DNA of 64,000 bases, from the NCBI GenBank assembly GCA_013177795.1, contig JABLXY010000001.1, forward strand, positions 744,001 through 808,000, given 5' to 3'. The notes beneath the pieces are model-generated. The model ran no database searches. It had not been told where the DNA came from and saw only the letters and a list, made by a program, of their open reading frames with translations. Shown in pieces: positions 43,611-50,884 of this stretch. Source of the DNA: Syntrophaceae bacterium (GTDB lineage: Bacteria > Desulfobacterota > Syntrophia > Syntrophales > UBA2192). Numbering within the stretch: position 1 is the stretch's first letter; every line of letters starts with the position of its first letter. A program made the position numbers and the translations under genes.

Positions 43611-44572
43611 GCGCCAAGATCGACGAGGTCCGCGTCGACGGGCAGCTGGACCGGTTCCGGCGGGACCTCGACTATTTCCGCGGCCTGGGGATCGGCGCCG
43701 TGGAGATCCCCGTCCACGGCCTCGACGCCATCGTGCACGGCCGGCTCGACCGCACCCGCACCGCGGAAGTCCGGGACATCCTGCGCGGCCGCGGCTTCGC
43801 CTGCAGCGTGCACGCGCCCAACCCCCTGAACCTCATGGACCGGGACCACGGCGCCCTGCACGGCCGGGTGTTCCGGGCGAGCCTGGAGTTCGCCTCGGAG
43901 ATCGGCTCGGGCGTCGTCGTCTACCACGCGGGCCGCTTCACGGCGGAGGAGGCCTTCGCCGACCCCGCCCGCGCGCCCCTCTCGGAGAGGGACCGGGAAA
44001 TCCTCCTCGACCGCGAGGCCTGCGCCATCCGGGACATGGCGGACGAATTCCCCGGCGTCTGCATCTGCATCGAGAACGCCCGCCCGTACCTCCACCATTC
44101 CCCCTACTGCTACGGGGAGTTCCCCGGGGCGCTGCGCGAGATGGTGCTGCGGATCTCCCGGCCCAACGTGCGGGTCAACCTCGACACGGGGCACCTCTAC
44201 ATGGCCGCCCGGTTCCACGGCTTCGACCCCGTCGCGGCGGCCCGCGACCTGGCGCCCCTCGTCGCGCACGCCCACGTCCACGACAACTTCGGGCTGGCGA
44301 TCCGCCACACCGAAAAGCAGCAGACCCACCTCGTCCCCTTCGGGCGCGGGGATGCCCACATGCCCGTGGGCCGGGGGGAGGTCCCCGTCGCGCAGATCCT
44401 GGGCGCCTTCATCGGCGACTACCGTGGGATGCTGATCACGGAGCTGCGCGACCGGTACTTCCACGCGACGGGGGAGTCGGTCGAGGCCATCCGGCGGATC
44501 GTCGAGGGCCTCACCCGGCCCGGCGCCGATGCCTCCCGCGGCACGCCGCGCGCGCCCGCTCTTTGCGATTGA
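43598..44572 (+). CDS. TIM-barrel protein, AP-endonuclease-2 / sugar-phosphate isomerase family, end of phn operon
   Basis: A 324-aa protein of the xylose-isomerase-like TIM-barrel superfamily. Metal-site-like residues occur in order: Glu in IGAVEIPVHGLDA, HAPNPLN, VVYHAGRF, CIENARPYLHHS, VNLDTGHLYMAARFHG, HAHVHDNFG and GMLITELRDRYFH. That pattern (Glu, His, Glu, Asp-x-x-His, His-x-His-x-x-D, Glu) fits a metal-dependent isomerase or phosphodiesterase. GTG at 43598 lies inside the phnM end, with AGGAGG 10 bp upstream. phnN and phnP are absent from this operon, so it could act on the cyclic ribose phosphate or a phosphonate by-product; this is inference. Confidence 0.75.
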   Translation: MPAIGAKIDEVRVDGQLDRFRRDLDYFRGLGIGAVEIPVHGLDAIVHGRLDRTRTAEVRDILRGRGFACSVHAPNPLNLMDRDHGALHGRVFRASLEFASEIGSGVVVYHAGRFTAEEAFADPARAPLSERDREILLDREACAIRDMADEFPGVCICIENARPYLHHSPYCYGEFPGALREMVLRISRPNVRVNLDTGHLYMAARFHGFDPVAAARDLAPLVAHAHVHDNFGLAIRHTEKQQTHLVPFGRGDAHMPVGRGEVPVAQILGAFIGDYRGMLITELRDRYFHATGESVEAIRRIVEGLTRPGADASRGTPRAPALCD

Positions 44573-44611
44573 CAGCCCGGCCGCTTTCCCTTACCGTGGG
44601 AGGCGGCGAGC

Positions 44612-45685
44612 ATGGGACACGAAGCGACCAAGACGGTGAACCTGGCCCTCCAGGGCGGAGGGGCCCACGGGGCCTTTGCCTGGGGCGTGCTGGACCGGCT
44701 CCTCGAGGACGGCCGGATCGCGATCGAGGGGATCTCGGCGACGAGCGCGGGGTCCCTGAACGCCGTGGCCTACGGCTGGGGCGCGATGCGCGGGGGCCCC
44801 GAGGGGGCCCGGAAGGCCCTGCACGACCTGTGGTGGGAGGTGAGCAAGGCGGGCCTGTTCTTCAGCCCGGTCCGCCGCTGGCCCCTGGAGAGATTCTGGC
44901 CCGGCGTCTCGGCGGCGCTCTCCGCGCTGGGCTTCCGCATCTTCGAGACCTGGACGAGGGTCCTGTCGCCCTACCAGTTCAACCCCCTGGACTTCAACCC
45001 CATCCGGGAGATGCTGCGCAACTGCATCGACTTCGAGGAGCTCGTCCGCTGCGACTGCGTCGATTTGTTCATCAGCGCGACGAACGTCCGCACGGGCCAG
45101 GTCCGCGTGTTCCGCAACGAGGAGATCACCCCCGAGGTCGTCATCGCCTCGTCGTGCCTGCCCTTCCTCTTCCAGGCCGTGGAGATCGACGGCGAGCACT
45201 ACTGGGACGGGGGCTACATGGGCAACCCCTCGCTCTTCCCCCTCTTCTACTACACGAAGTCCCGCGACATCGTGATCGTGCACATCAACCCCCTGCGGCG
45301 GGAGACGATCCCGAAGACGGCCGCGGAGATCGAGAACCGCCTCAACGAGATCACCTTCAACGCCTCGCTGCTCAAGGAGCTGCGCGCGATCGCCTTCGTC
45401 GTCAAGCTGCTGGAGGAGCAGTGGCTGCGCGAGGAGCGGCGGGGCGAGCTCAAGCACGTGCTGGTGCACTCCATCCGCGCCGACGAGGCGCTCAAGGACC
45501 TCGGCGTGGCGACCAAGTTCGTCAGCGACTGGTCGTTCCTCACGGACCTGCGCGACCGGGGCCGCGAGACGGCGGCGCGCTGGCTCGAGGAGAACTACGG
45601 GCACATCGGGAGGCGCTCGAGCGTCGACCTGCGGAAGGAGTTCCTCCAGCGCGGCTCTGACAGGCCCCTTGCCCGGACGACGTGA
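44612..45685 (+). CDS. Patatin-like phospholipase
   Basis: A 357-aa serine acyl-hydrolase of the patatin family. The oxyanion motif LALQGGGAHGAFAWGVLDRLL is at residue 12, the nucleophile elbow is SATSAGSLNAVAYG near residue 48 (Ala replaces the first Gly of GxSxG), and the second catalytic residue lies in YWDGGYMGNPSLFPLFY near residue 198. No signal peptide is seen, so it is probably cytoplasmic. It lies 40 bp after the phn operon in the same direction but shows no functional tie to phosphonates. Substrates in this family range from phospholipids to polyhydroxyalkanoate. Confidence 0.9.
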   Translation: MGHEATKTVNLALQGGGAHGAFAWGVLDRLLEDGRIAIEGISATSAGSLNAVAYGWGAMRGGPEGARKALHDLWWEVSKAGLFFSPVRRWPLERFWPGVSAALSALGFRIFETWTRVLSPYQFNPLDFNPIREMLRNCIDFEELVRCDCVDLFISATNVRTGQVRVFRNEEITPEVVIASSCLPFLFQAVEIDGEHYWDGGYMGNPSLFPLFYYTKSRDIVIVHINPLRRETIPKTAAEIENRLNEITFNASLLKELRAIAFVVKLLEEQWLREERRGELKHVLVHSIRADEALKDLGVATKFVSDWSFLTDLRDRGRETAARWLEENYGHIGRRSSVDLRKEFLQRGSDRPLARTT

Positions 45686-45696
45686 CCGACAAGAAA

Positions 45697-45777
45697 AGGG
45701 ACGTTGTTTCCCAATTGGAATCACTTCCATCGTCAACGCTCTGCGTCGAGTTATTCCAATTAGGAAACAACGTCCCT
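45697..45777. repeat. 81-bp element with 25-bp near-perfect inverted repeat ends
   Basis: The left arm at 45697-45721 and right arm at 45753-45777 are complementary at 24 of 25 positions; both outer ends read AGGGACGTTGTTTCC toward the centre. The 31-bp middle is unrelated. It lies between the convergent patatin and PhoH genes. It could be a small non-autonomous mobile (REP/MITE-like) element, or act as a two-way terminator hairpin since T-rich and A-rich bases flank it. Confidence 0.75.
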
Positions 45778-45781
45778 GATT

Positions 45782-47086
45782 TTACAGCAGCCTTGCTCCC
45801 ATTTCGGCGACTTGCGATCTCTCCCCCTTGAACAGCGTGACGTGGCCGGCGATCTCCTCGTCCTTGAGGTGCTCGACGAGATAGCTCAGGCCGTTGCTGC
45901 TCGCGTCGAGGTAGGGGTGGTCGATCTGCTCGGGGTCGCCCGTGAAGACGATCTTCGTGCCCTCGCCCACGCGGGTGATGAGCGTCTTGATCATGTGCGG
46001 CGTGAGGTTCTGCGCCTCGTCGCAGATGATGAACTGCCTGGGGATGCTGCGGCCCCGGATGTAGGCGAGCGCCTCCATCTCGAGGATGCCGCGGTCCATG
46101 AGGTGCTCGATGATCCGGTGCGGCTCGGGGTTCGCGCTGAAGATGAACTCCAGGTTGTCGTAGATGGGCTGCATCCAGGGCCTGAGCTTCTCCTCCTTGG
46201 AGCCCGGGAGGAACCCCAGGTCGTTGCCCAGCGGGATGACGGGCCGGGTGATAAGCAGCCGCGAGTAGCTCTTCTGCTCCATGACCTTCTCGAGGCCGAC
46301 GGCGATGGCCAGCAGCGTCTTGCCCGTCCCGGCGCGGCCCACGAGGGTCACGACGCGGACCTGGTCGTTGAGCAGCAGCTCCAGGGCGAAGCGCTGCTCC
46401 TTGTTGCGGGCCTTGATGCCCTGGTTGGTGCTCTCCCCGTGGACGAGCGACCGCAGCTCGCCCCGGAAGTACCGGGCCAGCGCGGACTGAGAGGACGAGG
46501 CGTGGTTCTTCAGCACGAAGAACTCGTGGGGCCTGCCGGGGCATCGGCCGTTCATCGCGAGGCGCCCCTCCCGGAAGAAGGCGTCCATCTCCTCCGCCGT
46601 CACGTCCACGACGCCGGCGCCCGTGTAGAGCTCGTGGTAGTTGACCTTGTCGCTGTAGAAGTCCTGGGCGGGCACGCCCATGACGTCGGCCTTGACCCGG
46701 AGATTGAGGTCCTTCGAGACGAGGAAGACCCGCCCGGGCAGCTGGCGGTTCAGGGTGCAGGCCACGGCGAGGATGCGGTTGTCCGTCTTGTGGGGGTCGA
46801 ACCCGGCGGGGAAGTCCGCCACGGCGTCCTGGTGGTTGAGCTCGATGCGCAGCCGCCCCCCCGAGGGCAGGGGCACGCCCGTGGACAGGCAGCCCGACTC
46901 GCGGAGCTTGTCGAGCTCCTGCGACACGACGCGGGCGTTGCGGCCGATCTCGTCCTGGCGCCGCTTCTGGTTGTCGATCTCCTCGATGACGGCCATGGGG
47001 ATGACGATCTGGTTGTCCTCGAAGGCGAACAGGGCCCCGGGGTTGTGCAGCAGCACGTTGGTATCCAGGATGTACGTCTTGATCAT
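45782..47086 (-). CDS. PIN-PhoH ATPase (YlaK-type PhoH-like protein)
   Basis: A 434-aa protein made of an N-terminal PIN ribonuclease domain (ILDTNVLLHNPGALFAFEDN, with Asp8 and later DNRILAVA and SKDLNLRVKA acidic residues) and a C-terminal PhoH ATPase domain (about residue 235 on: VGRAGTGKTLLAIAVGLE Walker A, RPVIPLGNDLGFLPGSKEEKL, FIICDEAQNLTPHMIKTLITRVG Walker B). PIN-PhoH proteins act as RNA helicase/nucleases in mycobacteria. The ATG at 47086 has GGAGGAG 10 bp upstream; the frame stays open about 90 residues further. Despite the name, it has no Pho box here. Confidence 0.9.
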   Translation of the reverse strand: MIKTYILDTNVLLHNPGALFAFEDNQIVIPMAVIEEIDNQKRRQDEIGRNARVVSQELDKLRESGCLSTGVPLPSGGRLRIELNHQDAVADFPAGFDPHKTDNRILAVACTLNRQLPGRVFLVSKDLNLRVKADVMGVPAQDFYSDKVNYHELYTGAGVVDVTAEEMDAFFREGRLAMNGRCPGRPHEFFVLKNHASSSQSALARYFRGELRSLVHGESTNQGIKARNKEQRFALELLLNDQVRVVTLVGRAGTGKTLLAIAVGLEKVMEQKSYSRLLITRPVIPLGNDLGFLPGSKEEKLRPWMQPIYDNLEFIFSANPEPHRIIEHLMDRGILEMEALAYIRGRSIPRQFIICDEAQNLTPHMIKTLITRVGEGTKIVFTGDPEQIDHPYLDASSNGLSYLVEHLKDEEIAGHVTLFKGERSQVAEMGARLL

Positions 47087-47271
47087 GGGCTCAGACTCCT
47101 CCGTCGCAGCGGCGGCCGGGCGCCCTCGGCCGCAGGGGCGCAGCGGAGGGGGTGCGGCCCGGCCGGGTCGCGGCAATAGTTGTCCTTTCGGGTGGAACGG
47201 GTGTCGGCCGCAAGCGGGCCGGTTGGGAGGGTTCTTGGGGTTGATCCGATTGCAGGATATCCTCCTGTCTG

Positions 47272-48768
47272 TCACGCCGGTCCCTGCGGCGCTCGGATGA
47301 TGGAATACTCGAAATGCCTGTGCCCGAGCCCGGGGCCCCTGCCGTAGTAGTGCCACTTCGGGAAGTTGAAATCCGAGGTGACCGAGCGGGGCAGCAGGAG
47401 CACGGCCTTGAGAAAGGCCTCGAGATCCGGCACGTTGTATATGTTCAACTCATATCCCCAGCGCTCCAGCTTGTCAAGGATTTCCTGCTTGTCGGGCGCC
47501 TTCCAGTTGATCGAGAATCGGTTGACCCCCCATCCCTGCAGCACGTCGAGAACGGCCAGGGCCTTGGGCGGCGCCCCGAGGACGAGAGGCACGAGAAAGT
47601 CGATGGGGCACTGGATGACGGCCCCCGGGAAGGCCTCCGCGAGCCTGCGGAACCCCGCCTCGCGAAGCACCTCGACCATGCCGTTGAACCACAGGCGCCG
47701 GTCCGGCAGGCCCTGGGCCTTCAGGACCGCCAGGACGCGGTCGAGAAGCGCGCCGTTCTCCTTGAGGTCGAGCTTGATCGACTTGCCGCCCGCCCGGACG
47801 CGCTCGAGGATGTCCTCGAGGTCCATCAGGGGCTCGCCGGGTTCGAGGGGTACGTCGTCGAAGGAATCGTTGCGCAGGACGACCCTTCGGCCGTCCGGGT
47901 CGAACCGGACGTCGCACTCGGCCCACTCGATGTTCGAGGCGAGGAACTGCCGCAGGTTCGCCGCGTCGTTGACGCCGTGCCAGACGAACTGCACGTGGCG
48001 CGGCAGGGCCCGCTCGGGCACGAGCTCCGTGATGTCGTAGTCCCGCCCCGCCACCGACCGCGCCGGCAGCTGCGCCCGCCGGGACCGGAAGATCGTGTGG
48101 GCGTGCAGCAGGAGGATCTCGCCGCCCGGGTCCGCCCCGGCGACGGCCTGCAGGTTCTCGGGCTCGTTGTCCACGAAGGCGATCACGCGGTAGCCGTCCT
48201 TGCGGAAGCGGCGGATGCCCTCGAGCTTCTCCTCGACGACCCCCTCGCCCCAGGCGCGGCGGTTCATGCAGAGGTGCTCGCTGCGGAAGTGCACCTTGTA
48301 CTCCCGGCCGATGTTGTTGAGCGACAGGAGCGTCTCGCGGCGGATCGACTCGGGGCGGCCCGTGTTGAGGCCGACGTGGGTCCGGGGCTGGATCTGGAAC
48401 CACCGGATGACCTCCATGACGCCCGCGAAGGGCCGGTGGGAGCGCAGGATCCCCTCGGGCGACCAGCAGCGCCCGGCGTACCAGGCCAGGACCTCGTCCC
48501 GCAGCGTCCCGCTGATGCCCATCGACTCGAGGAGCCGGTCCACCTGGCTTTCGTTGACCCGGATGTCCTCGACGGCCAGCTCGCGGAACCACTCCGTGCC
48601 GTGCGCACGGTCGTAGGACTGCAGGGCGTAGTGGATCATGTGCCGGGAATCGAGGATCGTGCCGTCGATGTCGAAGAGGATCATGAGCTCGTCCCCGGGG
48701 TGGCGGCGGCGCATGCGGTCGTAGTGATCGGAGAGCCGTTTCATCCAGGACGTGCTGCTTGTCTCCAT
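47272..48768 (-). CDS. HAD-like hydrolase fused to a DUF2181 (Menorin/FAM151)-like domain
   Basis: A 498-aa two-domain protein. Residues 25-240 are a HAD-superfamily phosphatase: LFDIDGTILDSRHMI near residue 31, GLNTGRPESIRRETL and VIAFVDNEPENLQAV. Residues 255-490 resemble DUF2181/Menorin and the glycerophosphodiesterase barrel: FVWHGVNDAANLRQFLASNIEWAECDVRF, GGKSIKLDLKENGALLDRVLA, DRRLWFNGMVEVL and FSINWKAPDKQEI. I assign the C-terminal domain with moderate confidence. It is the last gene of the minus-strand operon with the Lgt-like and PSD-like genes (39-bp gap), hinting at lipid-head-group or phosphodiester chemistry. Confidence 0.65.
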   Translation of the reverse strand: METSSTSWMKRLSDHYDRMRRRHPGDELMILFDIDGTILDSRHMIHYALQSYDRAHGTEWFRELAVEDIRVNESQVDRLLESMGISGTLRDEVLAWYAGRCWSPEGILRSHRPFAGVMEVIRWFQIQPRTHVGLNTGRPESIRRETLLSLNNIGREYKVHFRSEHLCMNRRAWGEGVVEEKLEGIRRFRKDGYRVIAFVDNEPENLQAVAGADPGGEILLLHAHTIFRSRRAQLPARSVAGRDYDITELVPERALPRHVQFVWHGVNDAANLRQFLASNIEWAECDVRFDPDGRRVVLRNDSFDDVPLEPGEPLMDLEDILERVRAGGKSIKLDLKENGALLDRVLAVLKAQGLPDRRLWFNGMVEVLREAGFRRLAEAFPGAVIQCPIDFLVPLVLGAPPKALAVLDVLQGWGVNRFSINWKAPDKQEILDKLERWGYELNIYNVPDLEAFLKAVLLLPRSVTSDFNFPKWHYYGRGPGLGHRHFEYSIIRAPQGPA

Positions 48769-48807
48769 TCCCTTTTTCCCCTGTCCGTGCGAACCCCGCC
48801 GACGCGG

Positions 48808-49848
48808 CTAGACCCGGTCGCGGTGCACGAAGAAGTCCAGCGTCGACCCCGTGACCCGGCTGCGGCCGGTGTAGAGAAAGAAGACCAGCCACAGGCCCTG
48901 CAGGAAGAGGATCATGCAGGGGTCCCACAGGATCCCGAGGGCGGGGCCGAGATCGACCGCCGGGGCCGTCCCGGCGGGCACCAGCGCCGCGATCGCGCCG
49001 GCGTACGCGACGGCCGCGACGTTCATCTTCTGGTAGGCCGATATTCTGCCGTGCCCCCGGAAATCGGCCCGGAGGAACTCGGAGACGAAACGCCAGACCT
49101 GGGTCGCGGCGACGGTGACCAGGAAGGCCGCCTCGAAGCGCGACGCCAGGAACAGCACGGCGCCCGCGAGCCCCGCCGCGCAGTTGATGACGGCCGAGAG
49201 GGCCTGCACGGGGACGACCCTCTGCCCGTCGAGGCCGCTCTCGTAGGCGATCTTCTTCGTCTTGCCCGTGAAGGTGAAGCACCAGCGCCCGAGACGGTCC
49301 CGCACGGCGGGCCCGAAGTCCGCAAGCGGCCGGCCGTAGCAGCAGCCGAAGCTCACGCAGGCGAGCCGCCCGACCCCCTCGCCGAAGGCGTAGGCGACGG
49401 CGACGGCGGCGATGACGGGGAAGACGGGCATGGGCCACCCCGTGACGGCCTCGGCCCCGCGGACCAGGAACGGGGCCGCCAGGATGCCCACGAAGGAGGC
49501 CCCGCCGACGGTGAACGTGAAGCTCTTGCCCTCGATGAGCCGCGCCAGGAGCTTCGACGCGGGGGCGCAGAGCAGCAGCGTGGCGGCCAGCAGCGCGAGG
49601 GCCGCCGTGCGGGGGACCCCGACGGCCGCCGTCAGGACGAGGTAGACGGCGGCGGCCAGCACGTAGGCGCAGGCGCTGAAGAACCCGTACCAGGTGAGGT
49701 TGAGGCCGGACCAGTTGCCGCCGGCCTGCTTGCGGAGCGGCACGGCGGCCAGGATCTGCCAGCTCTCCCCCGGCAGCGCCCGGAAGGCCCACCGGAAGAG
49801 CACCGCGAGGATCACGGCCAGCGATGCGATGAAGATCGTCTCGGTCAT
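48808..49848 (-). CDS. Lgt-like integral membrane protein (prolipoprotein diacylglyceryl transferase family)
   Basis: A 346-aa protein with about eight or nine membrane helices. The central motif AFGEGVGRLACVSFGCCYGRP near residue 160 parallels the Lgt signature around its essential Arg, and RGHGRISAYQKMNV near residue 270 resembles the later Lgt Arg region. Overall length and other motifs differ from true Lgt, so this is probably a paralogue with a different acceptor. It begins 1 bp after the PSD-like stop. Both proteins would act on phospholipids, so the operon may modify or transfer diacylglyceryl or phosphatidyl groups. The function is not established. Confidence 0.7.
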   Translation of the reverse strand: MTETIFIASLAVILAVLFRWAFRALPGESWQILAAVPLRKQAGGNWSGLNLTWYGFFSACAYVLAAAVYLVLTAAVGVPRTAALALLAATLLLCAPASKLLARLIEGKSFTFTVGGASFVGILAAPFLVRGAEAVTGWPMPVFPVIAAVAVAYAFGEGVGRLACVSFGCCYGRPLADFGPAVRDRLGRWCFTFTGKTKKIAYESGLDGQRVVPVQALSAVINCAAGLAGAVLFLASRFEAAFLVTVAATQVWRFVSEFLRADFRGHGRISAYQKMNVAAVAYAGAIAALVPAGTAPAVDLGPALGILWDPCMILFLQGLWLVFFLYTGRSRVTGSTLDFFVHRDRV

Positions 49849-49849
49849 G

Positions 49850-50884
49850 TCATCCGCCTTTCTGCCCGCTCGGTCCGGCCTCGACGGCCCGGCCGATGGC
49901 CGAGCGCACCTTCACGTCCGTCTCCACGAGGGCGAGGCCGAAGGCGCGCGTGAAGCGGCTCTCGGCCCGGCGGTCGCAGCGGTTGCGGACGAGGTCGCCG
50001 GAGAATTGCACCCGGCCGCGCTGGAACAGGACGATGTCGGTGCTGCTGCCCGGGTGGTAGAGGCTCTTGGGGCATCCCCTGCGGAGGAACATGCCCGGCC
50101 GGATGCGCGAGGCGTGCCGGTACTGCTCCTCGCTGTAGCACTGCGTGATGCCGCCGATCATCAGGGCCGCCACCTCGATCATCGCCACGAGCCCGGCCTG
50201 CGTGCCTCCCGGCACGTCGGTGTCGATGACCGTCACGACGCGCTTGTTCTTCGAGTAGGGGGTCACCAGGGCGATGACGGCGCCGGGGTTGCAGGAATGG
50301 TAGGCGCCGTCGATCTCGTAGTAATCCACGACGAGGCCCGCCGCGGGCGTGTGGTTGTAGTGGTACTTCTCGGGCGTGAGCCGGCAGATCACGAAGTCCC
50401 CGTCGCGGAAGGCCTCGAGCCACCGGCCCTTCTCCGGGCCCAGGAGCTCCGCGTAGTCGAAGAACTTGCCCTTGACGCACAGGCCCGAGCACTCCGAGAA
50501 CGAGCCGAGGAGGGCCTTCGAGTCCGCCGGGGACACGACGGCCAGCGGGTCGGAGGGCATGGGCCGGCACTCCCAGTACCGGATCTTGCGCTCGAAGATC
50601 TTGCGGGGCGTGTCCAGCGTCGCCGGGGGATCGAGGCACTCCCGCAGGTCGATGCCGCAGGCCTTGAGGAAACCGCCGCTGCCGGTCAGACGCCCGCCGA
50701 GGAAGAGGTCGTAGTTGACGAAGCCGAGGATGCGGGACATGCGGCTGCCCGTCACGGCGCGGAACAGGGCCGGCGCCCGCTCCCGGAGCGAGCCGTACAC
50801 GAACCGGATCACGGCGTCCCCGTAGAGGCTCTCCGTGAGGGTCCTACTCGTTTCCCGCTCGATATACTGGTGGGTCGTGGTCAT
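49850..50884 (-). CDS. Phosphatidylserine decarboxylase-like protein
   Basis: A 344-aa protein of the PSD family, which makes phosphatidylethanolamine through a self-cleaved pyruvoyl group. The catalytic region LTPEKYHYNHTPAAGLVVDYYEIDG near residue 185 and the cleavage motif YHPGSSTDIVLFQRG near residue 290 are visible; the latter is GSST instead of GGST or LGST, still keeping a Gly-Ser bond. The N-terminal 90 residues are longer than in the E. coli enzyme. The ATG at 50884 is preferred, with GAAGGA upstream. The start lies 41 bp inside the end of the 820-aa gene. It may use phosphatidylserine or another head group. Confidence 0.85.
   Translation of the reverse strand: MTTTHQYIERETSRTLTESLYGDAVIRFVYGSLRERAPALFRAVTGSRMSRILGFVNYDLFLGGRLTGSGGFLKACGIDLRECLDPPATLDTPRKIFERKIRYWECRPMPSDPLAVVSPADSKALLGSFSECSGLCVKGKFFDYAELLGPEKGRWLEAFRDGDFVICRLTPEKYHYNHTPAAGLVVDYYEIDGAYHSCNPGAVIALVTPYSKNKRVVTVIDTDVPGGTQAGLVAMIEVAALMIGGITQCYSEEQYRHASRIRPGMFLRRGCPKSLYHPGSSTDIVLFQRGRVQFSGDLVRNRCDRRAESRFTRAFGLALVETDVKVRSAIGRAVEAGPSGQKGG

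Noticed and set aside
47087-47271. Possible small gene or regulatory element between PIN-PhoH and the HAD fusion
   Set aside because: No start with ribosome-binding site, no periodic coding signal, and no convincing hairpin with T run were seen.
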